The notes under the pieces are model-generated. The model was not told the origin of the DNA, did not search any database, and saw nothing but the letters and a program-made list of their open reading frames with translations. Below, piece after piece: positions 1 through 5,724 of a stretch of DNA of 7,592 bases (position 1 is its first letter; every line of letters begins with the position of its first letter). The stretch covers positions 1-7,592 of the forward strand of contig DAOVNV010000118.1 of assembly GCA_030630015.1 (NCBI GenBank), written 5' to 3'. The DNA is from Desulfuromonadales bacterium. Lineage in GTDB: Bacteria; Desulfobacterota; Desulfuromonadia; Desulfuromonadales; BM103. A program made the position numbers and the translations under genes.

Positions 1-1
1 C

Positions 2-544
2 AAGCGCTTGATGTACGGTGCGCCGGAACTTTATGCCCAACTCATGGACAAAGTCACCGAGATGGATCGCCTGTATCTCAATGCCCAGATCAAGGCGGGC
101 GCCCAAGCGATTCAGATCTTCGACACCTGGGGTGGCATCACCTCGCCGCTTGATTACGAGCGCTTTATTCTGCCTTACACGAAGAAACTGATCGATGGTC
201 TCGATCGAGCTGATGTGCCGATTATCCACTTTGTCAAGGGGGCCGGCACCATGCTCGATACGGTCAAACAGGCAGGTGCTGATGTGGTCGGCCTCGACTG
301 GCATGTCAACCTCGGAGCGGCCAGAGATATCCTGGGTTCGGATGTTGCGGTGCAAGGTAACCTGGACCCGACTGTTCTTTACGCGCCCAAGCCGCATATC
401 GAAACCGAGGTCAAGCGAATCCTCGACGAGAATGCCGGTCGGCCAGGTCACATCTTCAACCTCGGGCACGGTATCCTGCCGACGGTTGATCCCGAGCACG
501 CCAAATTCATGGTTGAGTGTGTTCAGCGTTTGAGTGCTAAGTAG
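2..544 (+). CDS. hemE: Uroporphyrinogen decarboxylase, C-terminal half (5' truncated by window edge)
   Basis: This cytosolic enzyme removes the four acetate carboxyl groups of uroporphyrinogen III to give coproporphyrinogen III in haem synthesis. About 180 residues are visible, roughly the C-terminal half of a family that usually has about 340-355 residues; the reading frame is open to the window edge. Recognisable family blocks in order are YLNAQIKAGAQ, FDTWGG (the Thr lies where the human enzyme has active-site Ser219), IIHFVKGAG, GLDW, QGNLDP, LYAPKPHIE and FNLGHGI. The His in GHG matches the conserved active-site His339 of the human enzyme. The frame ends in a TAG stop. The start is outside the window, so nothing can be said about its promoter. 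hemH follows after a 33-nt gap on the same strand, so the two are probably cotranscribed. No frameshift or substituted key residue is visible. Confidence 0.96.
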   Translation, partial: KRLMYGAPELYAQLMDKVTEMDRLYLNAQIKAGAQAIQIFDTWGGITSPLDYERFILPYTKKLIDGLDRADVPIIHFVKGAGTMLDTVKQAGADVVGLDWHVNLGAARDILGSDVAVQGNLDPTVLYAPKPHIETEVKRILDENAGRPGHIFNLGHGILPTVDPEHAKFMVECVQRLSAK

Positions 545-580
545 CGCATGTCGCGAGAAAACGTTTGAAAGTCAAAAGTG

Positions 581-1558
581 ATGAACCTTGATAAGCCGAC
601 GGCGCTGATACTGCTGAACATGGGTGGGCCGGACTCGTTGAAGGCGGTCAAACCGTTTCTTTACAACCTGTTTTCTGATCGGGACCTCATCCAATTGCCG
701 GCTGGTGCACTGTTGCAGAAGCCGTTTGCCTGGATGATCAGCCGTTTGCGGTCTCCAGGTGTGCGCCGCAATTATGCCTCGATCGGCGGCAAATCACCGC
801 TGCTGGAATGGACCGGCAAACAAGCGGAGGGTGCCGCCCGGATCCTGGGTGAGAATTTCAAGCCCTATGTCGTCATGCGCTACTGGAACCCGCGGGCGGA
901 AGACGTGCTGCGCCAGGTGCGGGAGGACGGGATTGATCAGGCAGTGGTTCTGTCCATGTACCCCCACTATACAAGCGCCACCACGGGCAGCAGCGTCAAG
1001 GATTTCAGGCTGGCTGCGCAGAAAATCTATCCGGAGTTGGAATACAGCCTGATTGAAGACTGGTATGACTGGCCTGCTTACCTCGACGCGCTGGCAAACC
1101 GGGTTAGGGAGGGGCTGGAGCAGTTCCATGAACTGGCTCGCGATGAAATTGCCATTCTGTTTTCGGCTCATGCGCTTCCGCAAAGCTTCATCGATCGGGG
1201 CGACCCTTATCTCGACCAGGTCCTCTCTACGGTGCGCGGGGTGATGGAACGCCTGGACGGCAACGAGTGGAAGCTCGGCTTTCAGAGCCGGACCGGTCCG
1301 GTCAAATGGATGGAGCCCGACACGCTCGATGTCATCGAACAGGTGGCTCAGGAAGGATTCCCCGGAACTCTGATCGTACCAATTTCATTCGTCTCCGATC
1401 ATATTGAAACGCTCCAGGAAATCGATTTCGAGTTCCGGATGCACGCCGAAAAAGTCGGCTTGCCCGCTTTAGAGCGCAGTCCGTCGCTGAATGACCATGA
1501 AGACTTTCTGCAGGCTCTGGCAGATCTGGTACAGTTGCACTTGCAGGTTCAACAATGA
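581..1558 (+). CDS. hemH: Ferrochelatase
   Basis: The enzyme inserts ferrous iron into protoporphyrin IX (or coproporphyrin III in the Gram-positive route), the metal-insertion step of haem synthesis. The protein has 325 residues from ATG 581; a GTG directly before it at 578 is an alternative start, and neither has a strong Shine-Dalgarno sequence. Family blocks are LILLNMGGPDS near the N-terminus, FLYNLFSDRDLI, IGGKSPL, MRYWNP, LSMYPHYTSATTGSS, FSAHALPQSFIDRGDPY, FQSRTGPVKWMEP and PISFVSDHIETLQEID. The catalytic His of SAHALP is residue 197 and the conserved acid of HIETL is Glu276. The length is that of a typical bacterial single-domain ferrochelatase, with no C-terminal Fe-S cysteines or hydrophobic tail. 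It sits just after hemE, and its TGA stop overlaps the ATG of the next small gene, so translation of the two is probably coupled. Confidence 0.96.
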   Translation: MNLDKPTALILLNMGGPDSLKAVKPFLYNLFSDRDLIQLPAGALLQKPFAWMISRLRSPGVRRNYASIGGKSPLLEWTGKQAEGAARILGENFKPYVVMRYWNPRAEDVLRQVREDGIDQAVVLSMYPHYTSATTGSSVKDFRLAAQKIYPELEYSLIEDWYDWPAYLDALANRVREGLEQFHELARDEIAILFSAHALPQSFIDRGDPYLDQVLSTVRGVMERLDGNEWKLGFQSRTGPVKWMEPDTLDVIEQVAQEGFPGTLIVPISFVSDHIETLQEIDFEFRMHAEKVGLPALERSPSLNDHEDFLQALADLVQLHLQVQQ

Positions 1559-1737
1559 TCGACTGCATTATATGTGGGCAGTCTTTCGACCCGGAGAAAC
1601 TACCGGAAAGTCCGGAAGCTCAGGTCGGAATCCTTTTGGCGCAGGAACGGTTTAATGACGAGGGCAGGGTGTGCGGCGAATGTCTGATCAGTCGTGGACG
1701 TCTGGCGATGATGTACGATTGCCAGTTTCGAAGATAG
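1555..1737 (+). CDS. Small CxxC/CxxC protein translationally coupled to hemH (function unknown)
   Basis: This is a 60-residue protein that I cannot assign to a named family. It has two CxxC knuckles, Cys4-x2-Cys7 (CIIC) and Cys40-x2-Cys43 (CGEC), separated by about 32 acidic residues that look helical, plus a lone Cys56. That layout predicts one structural zinc site or another thiolate metal site. There is no signal peptide or membrane segment. The ATG overlaps the hemH TGA in an ATGA arrangement and a weak AGG lies 7 nt upstream, so it is probably made by termination-reinitiation after hemH. A strong terminator follows its stop at once, which makes it the last gene of the haem operon. The coupling suggests a role near ferrochelatase (iron or porphyrin handling, or regulation), but that is inference from position only. 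The frame, RBS and terminator context make it a credible gene despite its size. Confidence 0.75.
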   Translation: MIDCIICGQSFDPEKLPESPEAQVGILLAQERFNDEGRVCGECLISRGRLAMMYDCQFRR

Positions 1738-1767
1738 AAAACCCCGCTTCTGCCGAAGCGGGGTTTT
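1738..1767. terminator. Bidirectional rho-independent terminator between haem operon and PxxKW gene
   Basis: A perfect 13-bp inverted repeat: the left arm is AAAACCCCGCTTC (1738-1750), the loop TGCC (1751-1754), and the right arm its exact reverse complement (1755-1767). The GC-rich core ends in a T run on both strands, so it can stop the + strand haem operon (stop codon at 1735-1737) and the minus-strand PxxKW gene (stop codon 1825-1827). Confidence 0.93.
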
Positions 1768-1824
1768 GTCGTTACTGTGACCGAATGGTAAACCAATTCG
1801 ATCAAACTACTCCGAGGTCTTTGA

Positions 1825-2103
1825 TCAACGCCCGGCGCGTTTCGAAGCCTTGAGCGGATTGACCTTGATCTCTTCAACCTTGATCTCGACCTTGCGGTGC
1901 GTGGCAAAGTTACACAGACCGGTCATCCATTTTTTGACAGGGGAAGGTGTGACCGAACAGACCGGACCGATCGTGCTTTCCACGATGCGTTCGCAGCCTT
2001 CGCACTCCTCGATTACGTTTTGACAGGTATTGCCTTCGGCAATACAACCATTCTTGGTCCAGAAGGTACACTCGGTACCGGGAAGAACTGTTTGACACTG
2101 CAT
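1825..2103 (-). CDS. PxxKW family cysteine-rich protein
   Basis: This 92-residue protein has eight cysteines (positions 3, 12, 20, 27, 34, 37, 49, 64) and His69. Recognisable stretches are LPGTECTFW, NGC, GNTC, EECEGCERIVE, the PVKKW signature (residues 55-59) and GLCNFATH. I recognise this as the PxxKW cysteine-rich family, known mainly as an uncharacterised protein of delta-proteobacteria. The cysteine pattern predicts a metal-binding, probably zinc or Fe-S, cytosolic protein; no function is established. The last 20 residues form a lysine-rich tail with an internal repeat (KVEI then KVEEIKV), encoded by two copies of ACCTTGATCTC 15 bp apart, which may contact nucleic acid or a partner. The start is secure: AAGGAG lies 7 nt before the ATG. 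The gene is divergent from the YkgJ-type gene and converges on the haem operon across a shared terminator. Confidence 0.88.
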   Translation of the reverse strand: MQCQTVLPGTECTFWTKNGCIAEGNTCQNVIEECEGCERIVESTIGPVCSVTPSPVKKWMTGLCNFATHRKVEIKVEEIKVNPLKASKRAGR

Positions 2104-2153
2104 GGGGTTGCTCCTTTTGGTCTCGGACGATTACTATTTTCCTAAAGCTCTCT

Positions 2154-2183
2154 CTTCTACTCCTTTTGTCAGGTGAATGTCAA
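2154..2183 (-). promoter_or_regulatory. Candidate sigma-70 promoter for the PxxKW gene
   Basis: On the minus strand a consensus -35 TTGACA (2178-2183) is followed after 18 bp by TAGAAG (2154-2159, 4 of 6 to consensus). It lies about 50 bp upstream of the PxxKW start codon within the divergent intergenic region. The -35 is strong and the -10 only moderate. No equally convincing promoter for the divergent YkgJ-type gene was found; TTGTCA at 2166-2171 has no good -10 partner. Confidence 0.45.
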
Positions 2184-2213
2184 GGGCTAAAGAGAGGAAT
2201 AAAGGACAACACA

Positions 2214-2543
2214 TTGAAGCGCGACAAGTTGATGACCAAGCGATTATTGGGAGCAAAAATGACCGAAGAAGAATGGGAGGCAATCTGCGAGCGGTGCGGT
2301 CGGTGCTGTTACGAGAAAATTGATTCCAATGCTAAAATCTATTACACGGCAATCCCCTGCGAACACCTCGACCTGAATACCCGGTTGTGCCGCATCTATG
2401 CAGATCGTGAGCAGCATCGCTCCGGATGTGTTGCCCTGACACCCGAGTTGCTGAAGCAGGGGCTCTTGCCAGCTGACTGCCCCTATGTTGCCGACCTGGA
2501 AGACTATCCGGCCCCTTTGATGGAAGATGATCTGGATGATTAG
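2214..2543 (+). CDS. YkgJ/YcgN-type cysteine cluster protein (putative zinc/iron-chelating domain)
   Basis: This protein belongs to the CxxCxxCC (UPF0153/YkgJ) superfamily, predicted metal-chelating cytosolic proteins whose role is mostly unknown. The cluster CERCGRCCYEK is followed by PCEHL, RLCRIY, GCVAL and DCPYV, giving the family's spaced cysteines; the C-terminus is very acidic (LMEDDLDD). The start is uncertain. TTG 2214 has AAAGGA 7 nt upstream and gives 109 residues. ATG 2232 lacks a ribosome site. ATG 2259 has GGGAG 5 nt upstream and gives 94 residues, beginning just before the cluster. I list the longest start with a good ribosome site because the extra residues (KRDKLMTKRLLGAK) look coding, but ATG 2259 is nearly as likely. 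It is divergent from the PxxKW cysteine-rich gene; whether the pair acts together is unknown. Confidence 0.85.
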   Translation: MKRDKLMTKRLLGAKMTEEEWEAICERCGRCCYEKIDSNAKIYYTAIPCEHLDLNTRLCRIYADREQHRSGCVALTPELLKQGLLPADCPYVADLEDYPAPLMEDDLDD

Positions 2544-2555
2544 TCCTGCATTGTC

Positions 2556-2583
2556 TTCAAAATCTCTTTTAGCATGGTATTAT
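2556..2583 (+). promoter_or_regulatory. Candidate extended -10 promoter for the phosphohexomutase gene
   Basis: TGG followed by TATTAT (2578-2583) forms an extended -10 (TGn plus a hexamer matching TATAAT at 5 of 6), with a weak -35 TTCAAA (2556-2561) 16 bp upstream. The predicted transcript starts near 2590, about 40 nt before the ATG, and includes the GGGAG ribosome site at 2618-2622. This supports separate transcription of the mutase rather than read-through from the YkgJ-type gene. Confidence 0.45.
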
Positions 2584-2630
2584 TTGCCTAACGCAGAGTC
2601 AATCAACGTCGCTTTTCGGGAGAATATTAC

Positions 2631-4052
2631 ATGCATTCAATCAAGTTCGGAACATCAGGCTGGCGGGGGATCCTGGCCGAAGATTTTACCCTTGAAAACG
2701 TCCGGGTGGTCACCCAGGCGATTGCCGATCATCTGAAATCGATCGGTGAGGCGGAAAAGGGTGTGCTGATCGGGCATGACAGCCGGTTTTTCGGGGAACG
2801 CTTTGCCCGGGAGACGGCCCGCATCCTGGCCGGCGCCGGAGTCCCGGCGCTGTTGTGCAAGGATGATACTCCGACACCGGTCATCGCTTTCGAGTTGTTG
2901 CGGCGCGGCAGCGGCGGAGCGATCAATTTTACGGCGAGTCACAACCCTTACGAATACAACGGCATCAAATTCTCGCCCTCCTGGGGAGGGCCGGCCCTAC
3001 CGGAAACGACTGCCGACATAGAGCAGCGGGCGAATGCCATGCTCGGAGAAGTCTGCTATCGCGACATGCCGCTGGACCAGGCTGTGCACGCCGGGCTGGT
3101 GGGGGAAATCGACCCGAAGCCCGATTACCTGGAAGATCTGCGCGGCAAGGTCGACCTGGAGGCGATCGGCCGCTCAGGCATGACCGTGATCGTAGATCCG
3201 ATGTTCGGTGCCGGGCGCGATTACGTCGACAGCCTGCTGGTTGAAGCCGGCCTGCTGGTCCAGACCATCAATGCCCAGCGCGACCCTTATTTCGGCGGTG
3301 TTTCCCCCGATCCGTCGGGATCCCATCTCGGCGACCTGATTGCCAGGGTAAAGAGGGACGATCAGGTCCTGCTGGGCCTGGCCACCGATGGCGATGCTGA
3401 TCGTTACGGGATCATTGATGCCGACGGCACCTTCATCGAGCCGAATTATGTATTGGCCCTGCTGTATGATTATCTTCTGCGGCGGCGAGGCGAAAAAGGG
3501 GATGCTGCCCGCTCCGTGGCCACGTCACATTTCCTGGATGCCGTGGCGGCACATCACGGTTTTGCCGTGCGCGAAACCCCGGTTGGCTTCAAGTATATTG
3601 GCGAATTTATCCGCGACGGCGAAATCGTAATCGGCGGCGAAGAAAGTGCTGGCTTAAGCATGCGCGGTCACGTTCCCGACAAGGATGGTGTGCTGGCCTG
3701 CCTGCTGGTCGCCGAAATGGTTGCCGTGGAAGGCAAGTCGATCAGGGAGCTGATTGTCGATCTCTACGCACGGGTGGGCGAGTATCACACGGCCCGTCAG
3801 AACCTGCGGCTCTCCAGCGAACTTGCTGCATCCGTCGGCGATAAGCTGGCGGCTCCTCCGGAACAACTGGCTGGCAAAAAGGTCGGCCAGGTCATCACTA
3901 CTGACGGTGTCAAGTTGGTCTTTGAAGACGGGACCTGGGTGCTGTTCCGCAAATCGGGAACCGAACCGGTGGTGCGGGTCTATGCCGAGGCGCGTAATTC
4001 TCAAGAGTTGAAACAACTGACGGACGCGGCGGTGGAATTTATAAATAAGTAG
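2631..4052 (+). CDS. Phosphoglucomutase/phosphomannomutase (alpha-D-phosphohexomutase family)
   Basis: The enzyme interconverts hexose 1-phosphate and 6-phosphate (glucose or mannose) through a phosphoserine intermediate, supplying sugar nucleotides for glycogen, LPS and exopolysaccharide. The 473 residues match the usual four-domain length. All four active-site loops are present: the N-terminal GTSGWRG with Arg12; the phosphoserine loop TASHNP with catalytic Ser103; the magnesium loop DGDADR with Asp253, Asp255 and Asp257; the sugar-binding loop GGEESAG (Glu337, Ser339); and the phosphate-binding loop RKSGTEP at residues 440-446. The enzyme should therefore be active. The motifs do not settle whether glucose or mannose phosphate is preferred, so no gene symbol is given. 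ATG 2631 has GGGAG 8 nt upstream. The TAG stop lies inside the left arm of the REP-like intergenic element that separates this gene from the convergent dinB. Confidence 0.94.
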   Translation: MHSIKFGTSGWRGILAEDFTLENVRVVTQAIADHLKSIGEAEKGVLIGHDSRFFGERFARETARILAGAGVPALLCKDDTPTPVIAFELLRRGSGGAINFTASHNPYEYNGIKFSPSWGGPALPETTADIEQRANAMLGEVCYRDMPLDQAVHAGLVGEIDPKPDYLEDLRGKVDLEAIGRSGMTVIVDPMFGAGRDYVDSLLVEAGLLVQTINAQRDPYFGGVSPDPSGSHLGDLIARVKRDDQVLLGLATDGDADRYGIIDADGTFIEPNYVLALLYDYLLRRRGEKGDAARSVATSHFLDAVAAHHGFAVRETPVGFKYIGEFIRDGEIVIGGEESAGLSMRGHVPDKDGVLACLLVAEMVAVEGKSIRELIVDLYARVGEYHTARQNLRLSSELAASVGDKLAAPPEQLAGKKVGQVITTDGVKLVFEDGTWVLFRKSGTEPVVRVYAEARNSQELKQLTDAAVEFINK

Positions 4053-4245
4053 CGGGTGGCGGGAAGCGAGTGGCACGATAAGGCCAAATCGTTTTAACGC
4101 TCGTTCGCTTCGCTCACTCAAAGATGTAGGAGCGACCTCCTGGTCGCGAATGGTTTCGATTGTTGCCCAATTCGCGGTCAGGAGACCGCTCCTACGTAAG
4201 GGGCTATTTTTTCAGGCTTCCTCGCCACTCGCCACCCGCCACTGC
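4051..4245. repeat. REP-doublet intergenic element with outer inverted arms
   Basis: The whole space between two convergent stop codons is one symmetrical element. The outer arms are imperfect inverted copies rich in GTGGCG units (4051-4074 and 4220-4245). Inside are two 25-bp REP-like units in inverted orientation, 4126-4150 and 4171-4195, 20 bp apart; both begin GTAGGAGCG and end CGCGAA when read in the same sense. Each unit is also its own hairpin: GCGACC/GGTCGC in the left copy, GCGGTC/GACCGC in the right. The units resemble the GTAGGAGCG...CGCGAA REPs known from Pseudomonas. No clear T-tailed terminator is seen, so the hairpins may do that job for both converging transcripts. Confidence 0.85.
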
Positions 4246-4246
4246 T

Positions 4247-5479
4247 TTACTTAACATCAACATTCCGTATCCCCTGCGGCCGCCAGGCCGGTGAGATTAC
4301 GGATGAGCCCTTGTGTTCGTCGGTCAGAAGCGATCCGAAGGTGACTTTGAAGTCACCGTATTGGTTGTTGACCTCGTCCATGGCATGGGTGGCCAGGTCT
4401 TTACGGCGTTCCTCTTGAAACAGGGGCAGTTGACTGTCCCGGTGTCTCAGGTTGGAGAGCCTGACCCCGAGCAGGCGTATCGGCTGCTCCAGATTTATGC
4501 TATTCAGGATACGCTGTACGGCCTGGTAGATTTCGTCGCTGCGGTCGATATGTGAAAGCAGGGTCGACTGTTTGCCGATGTTGGTGTCGAAATCGGCATA
4601 GCGGATCGTTAAATGGACCGTCTTGCCGGAGACGCCGTAGCGCCGCGCCCGCCGTCCGACCATTTCCGACAATTGCAGCAGGTACCTGTTGATCTCATCA
4701 CGGCGATTGATGTCGTGGGACAGAGTCATGCTGTGGCCGACAGTTTTGACCGGTTCGGATCTCTCGTCCGGAATGACCGGTGATTCATCGATGCCCTGTC
4801 CCATCCTGTGCAGTTTGTCCCCGATGATCCCGAACTTTCTTCGCAGGATGTCCAGCGGGTAGCGCTCCAGCTGACCACAGGTTTCAATGCCGAGCTGCCG
4901 TAATTGTCGATTCATGCGGCGGCCGATCCCGCAGAGATCCTCGATGGGGGTCCGTTCCATGGTTTCGACGACCTCGTCAGGCCGAATAATGGTCAGACCG
5001 TCAGGTTTCTTCATCTCCGAAGCCAGTTTGGCCAGGAGTTTGTTGGGAGCAATGCCGATCGAGCAGGTCAGACCGAACTGGTGCCGAATGCGGGCCTTGA
5101 GGCGGTAGGCGATATTCTCCGCACTGCCGAACAGGGCCAGGGAGCCGGCCAGGTCCAGGAAAGCTTCGTCGATGGAGAAGACTTCCACCAGCGGTGTGTA
5201 ATCCTGCATCATCTCGAAGATGCGAGTCGAGGTGTGGGTGTACTTGCGGTTGTTGCCGACGACCAGGATTAGATCGGGACAGCACTGCAGGGCCTCCCAT
5301 TTGGCCATGCCGGTTCTGACGCCGTACGCTCGTGCCTCATAGGATGCCGTGGTGATGATCGTGCGGTGCGATGCACCAATAATGCCGACCGGCTTGCCCC
5401 GCAGTTCCGGGTTGCTCTGCTGCTCGACTGACGCAAAAAAGGCATTCATGTCGCAATGCATGATCACCCTGTCGCTCAT
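4247..5479 (-). CDS. dinB: DNA polymerase IV (Y-family translesion polymerase)
   Basis: This error-prone polymerase extends DNA past lesions during the SOS response. The 410-residue protein has the N-terminal catalytic motif HCDMNAFFASVE, with metal ligand Asp10 and a steric-gate Phe15. The palm motif FSIDEAFLDL has Asp104 and Glu105, and TCSIGIAPNKLLAKLASEMKKPDGL is the conserved finger/palm block. LCGIGRRMNRQL is the thumb HhH motif, and a little-finger domain follows. E. coli Asp10 is replaced by Asn12 here (DMN), as in other bacterial DinB-like proteins. A likely sliding-clamp motif QLPLF lies at 350-354, followed by about 56 more residues including SPAWRPQGIR, so the clamp site is not at the extreme C-terminus as in E. 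coli. GAGG sits 7 nt before the ATG, and the ATG overlaps the stop of the upstream 82-residue gene. It is the last gene of the lexA operon. Confidence 0.95.
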   Translation of the reverse strand: MSDRVIMHCDMNAFFASVEQQSNPELRGKPVGIIGASHRTIITTASYEARAYGVRTGMAKWEALQCCPDLILVVGNNRKYTHTSTRIFEMMQDYTPLVEVFSIDEAFLDLAGSLALFGSAENIAYRLKARIRHQFGLTCSIGIAPNKLLAKLASEMKKPDGLTIIRPDEVVETMERTPIEDLCGIGRRMNRQLRQLGIETCGQLERYPLDILRRKFGIIGDKLHRMGQGIDESPVIPDERSEPVKTVGHSMTLSHDINRRDEINRYLLQLSEMVGRRARRYGVSGKTVHLTIRYADFDTNIGKQSTLLSHIDRSDEIYQAVQRILNSINLEQPIRLLGVRLSNLRHRDSQLPLFQEERRKDLATHAMDEVNNQYGDFKVTFGSLLTDEHKGSSVISPAWRPQGIRNVDVK

Positions 5480-5724
5480 GATGTGGCCTCAATGCCGCTC
5501 AGGAACCAGCTCTGGCTGCCGGTGTCATAAACCAGTTCGTAGAGAGCTTCACCGTCTGTGACGCAGAAGTGCAGGAACAGAGTCTGCCCGATCTTCTCCT
5601 GCCAGGTGTAGGTGGTTTCCCTGATCGGATGTTTTTTGCGACGCCATTCGAACCAGACCGGACGCATTATCTGGCCCGGGCTGAAAATGGTGGCGACCCG
5701 CAGCGGTTCCTTGAGAGGCTTCAT
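5476..5724 (-). CDS. 82-residue unknown protein between lexA and dinB
   Basis: I cannot assign this protein with certainty. It is rich in aromatic residues and looks all-beta after a short basic start: RPVWFEWRRKKHPIRE, then TYTWQEKIGQTLFLHF, then ALYELVYDTGSQSWFLSGIE. This layout (a basic WxWR-K-H segment, a Trp-rich strand, and a final YEL-D-WFL strand) recalls the DUF6504-type small proteins found beside Y-family polymerase genes in actinobacteria; that match is from memory. There is no signal peptide, membrane segment or metal motif, and only one Cys. Its ATG overlaps the lexA stop and its TGA overlaps the dinB ATG, both as 4-nt ATGA junctions, so all three are surely cotranscribed and probably translationally coupled. 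Position predicts SOS induction and a role as a partner or regulator of the polymerase or of LexA (inference). Confidence 0.88.
   Translation of the reverse strand: MKPLKEPLRVATIFSPGQIMRPVWFEWRRKKHPIRETTYTWQEKIGQTLFLHFCVTDGEALYELVYDTGSQSWFLSGIEATS

Noticed and set aside
794..1183. Long minus-strand open frame inside hemH
   Set aside because: It lies fully antisense to a ferrochelatase with intact motifs and has no ribosome site or family resemblance.
1897..2145. Plus-strand open frame antisense to the PxxKW gene
   Set aside because: The minus strand has the family motifs, a strong ribosome site and a shared terminator; the plus frame has none of these.
2109..2168. CTCCTTTTG occurring twice about 50 bp apart in the divergent region
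   Set aside because: One copy is the ribosome site of the PxxKW gene; the other is followed by no start codon on the minus strand and is probably chance.
2575..2587. Possible sigma-54 promoter (TGG...TTGC) before the phosphohexomutase gene
   Set aside because: The GG to GC distance is 10 bp instead of the required 12, and the rest of the -24 motif is missing.
4075..4095. Small hairpin ACGAT/ATCGT followed by TTTT as terminator for the mutase
   Set aside because: The stem is only 5 bp and AT-rich with an 8-nt loop, too weak to call.
3654..4121. 155-codon minus-strand open frame across the mutase end and the repeat
   Set aside because: It is antisense to the conserved C-terminus of the phosphohexomutase and begins inside the repeat element.
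4904..5272. 122-codon plus-strand open frame inside dinB
   Set aside because: It is a shadow of the dinB reading frame and shows no motifs of its own.
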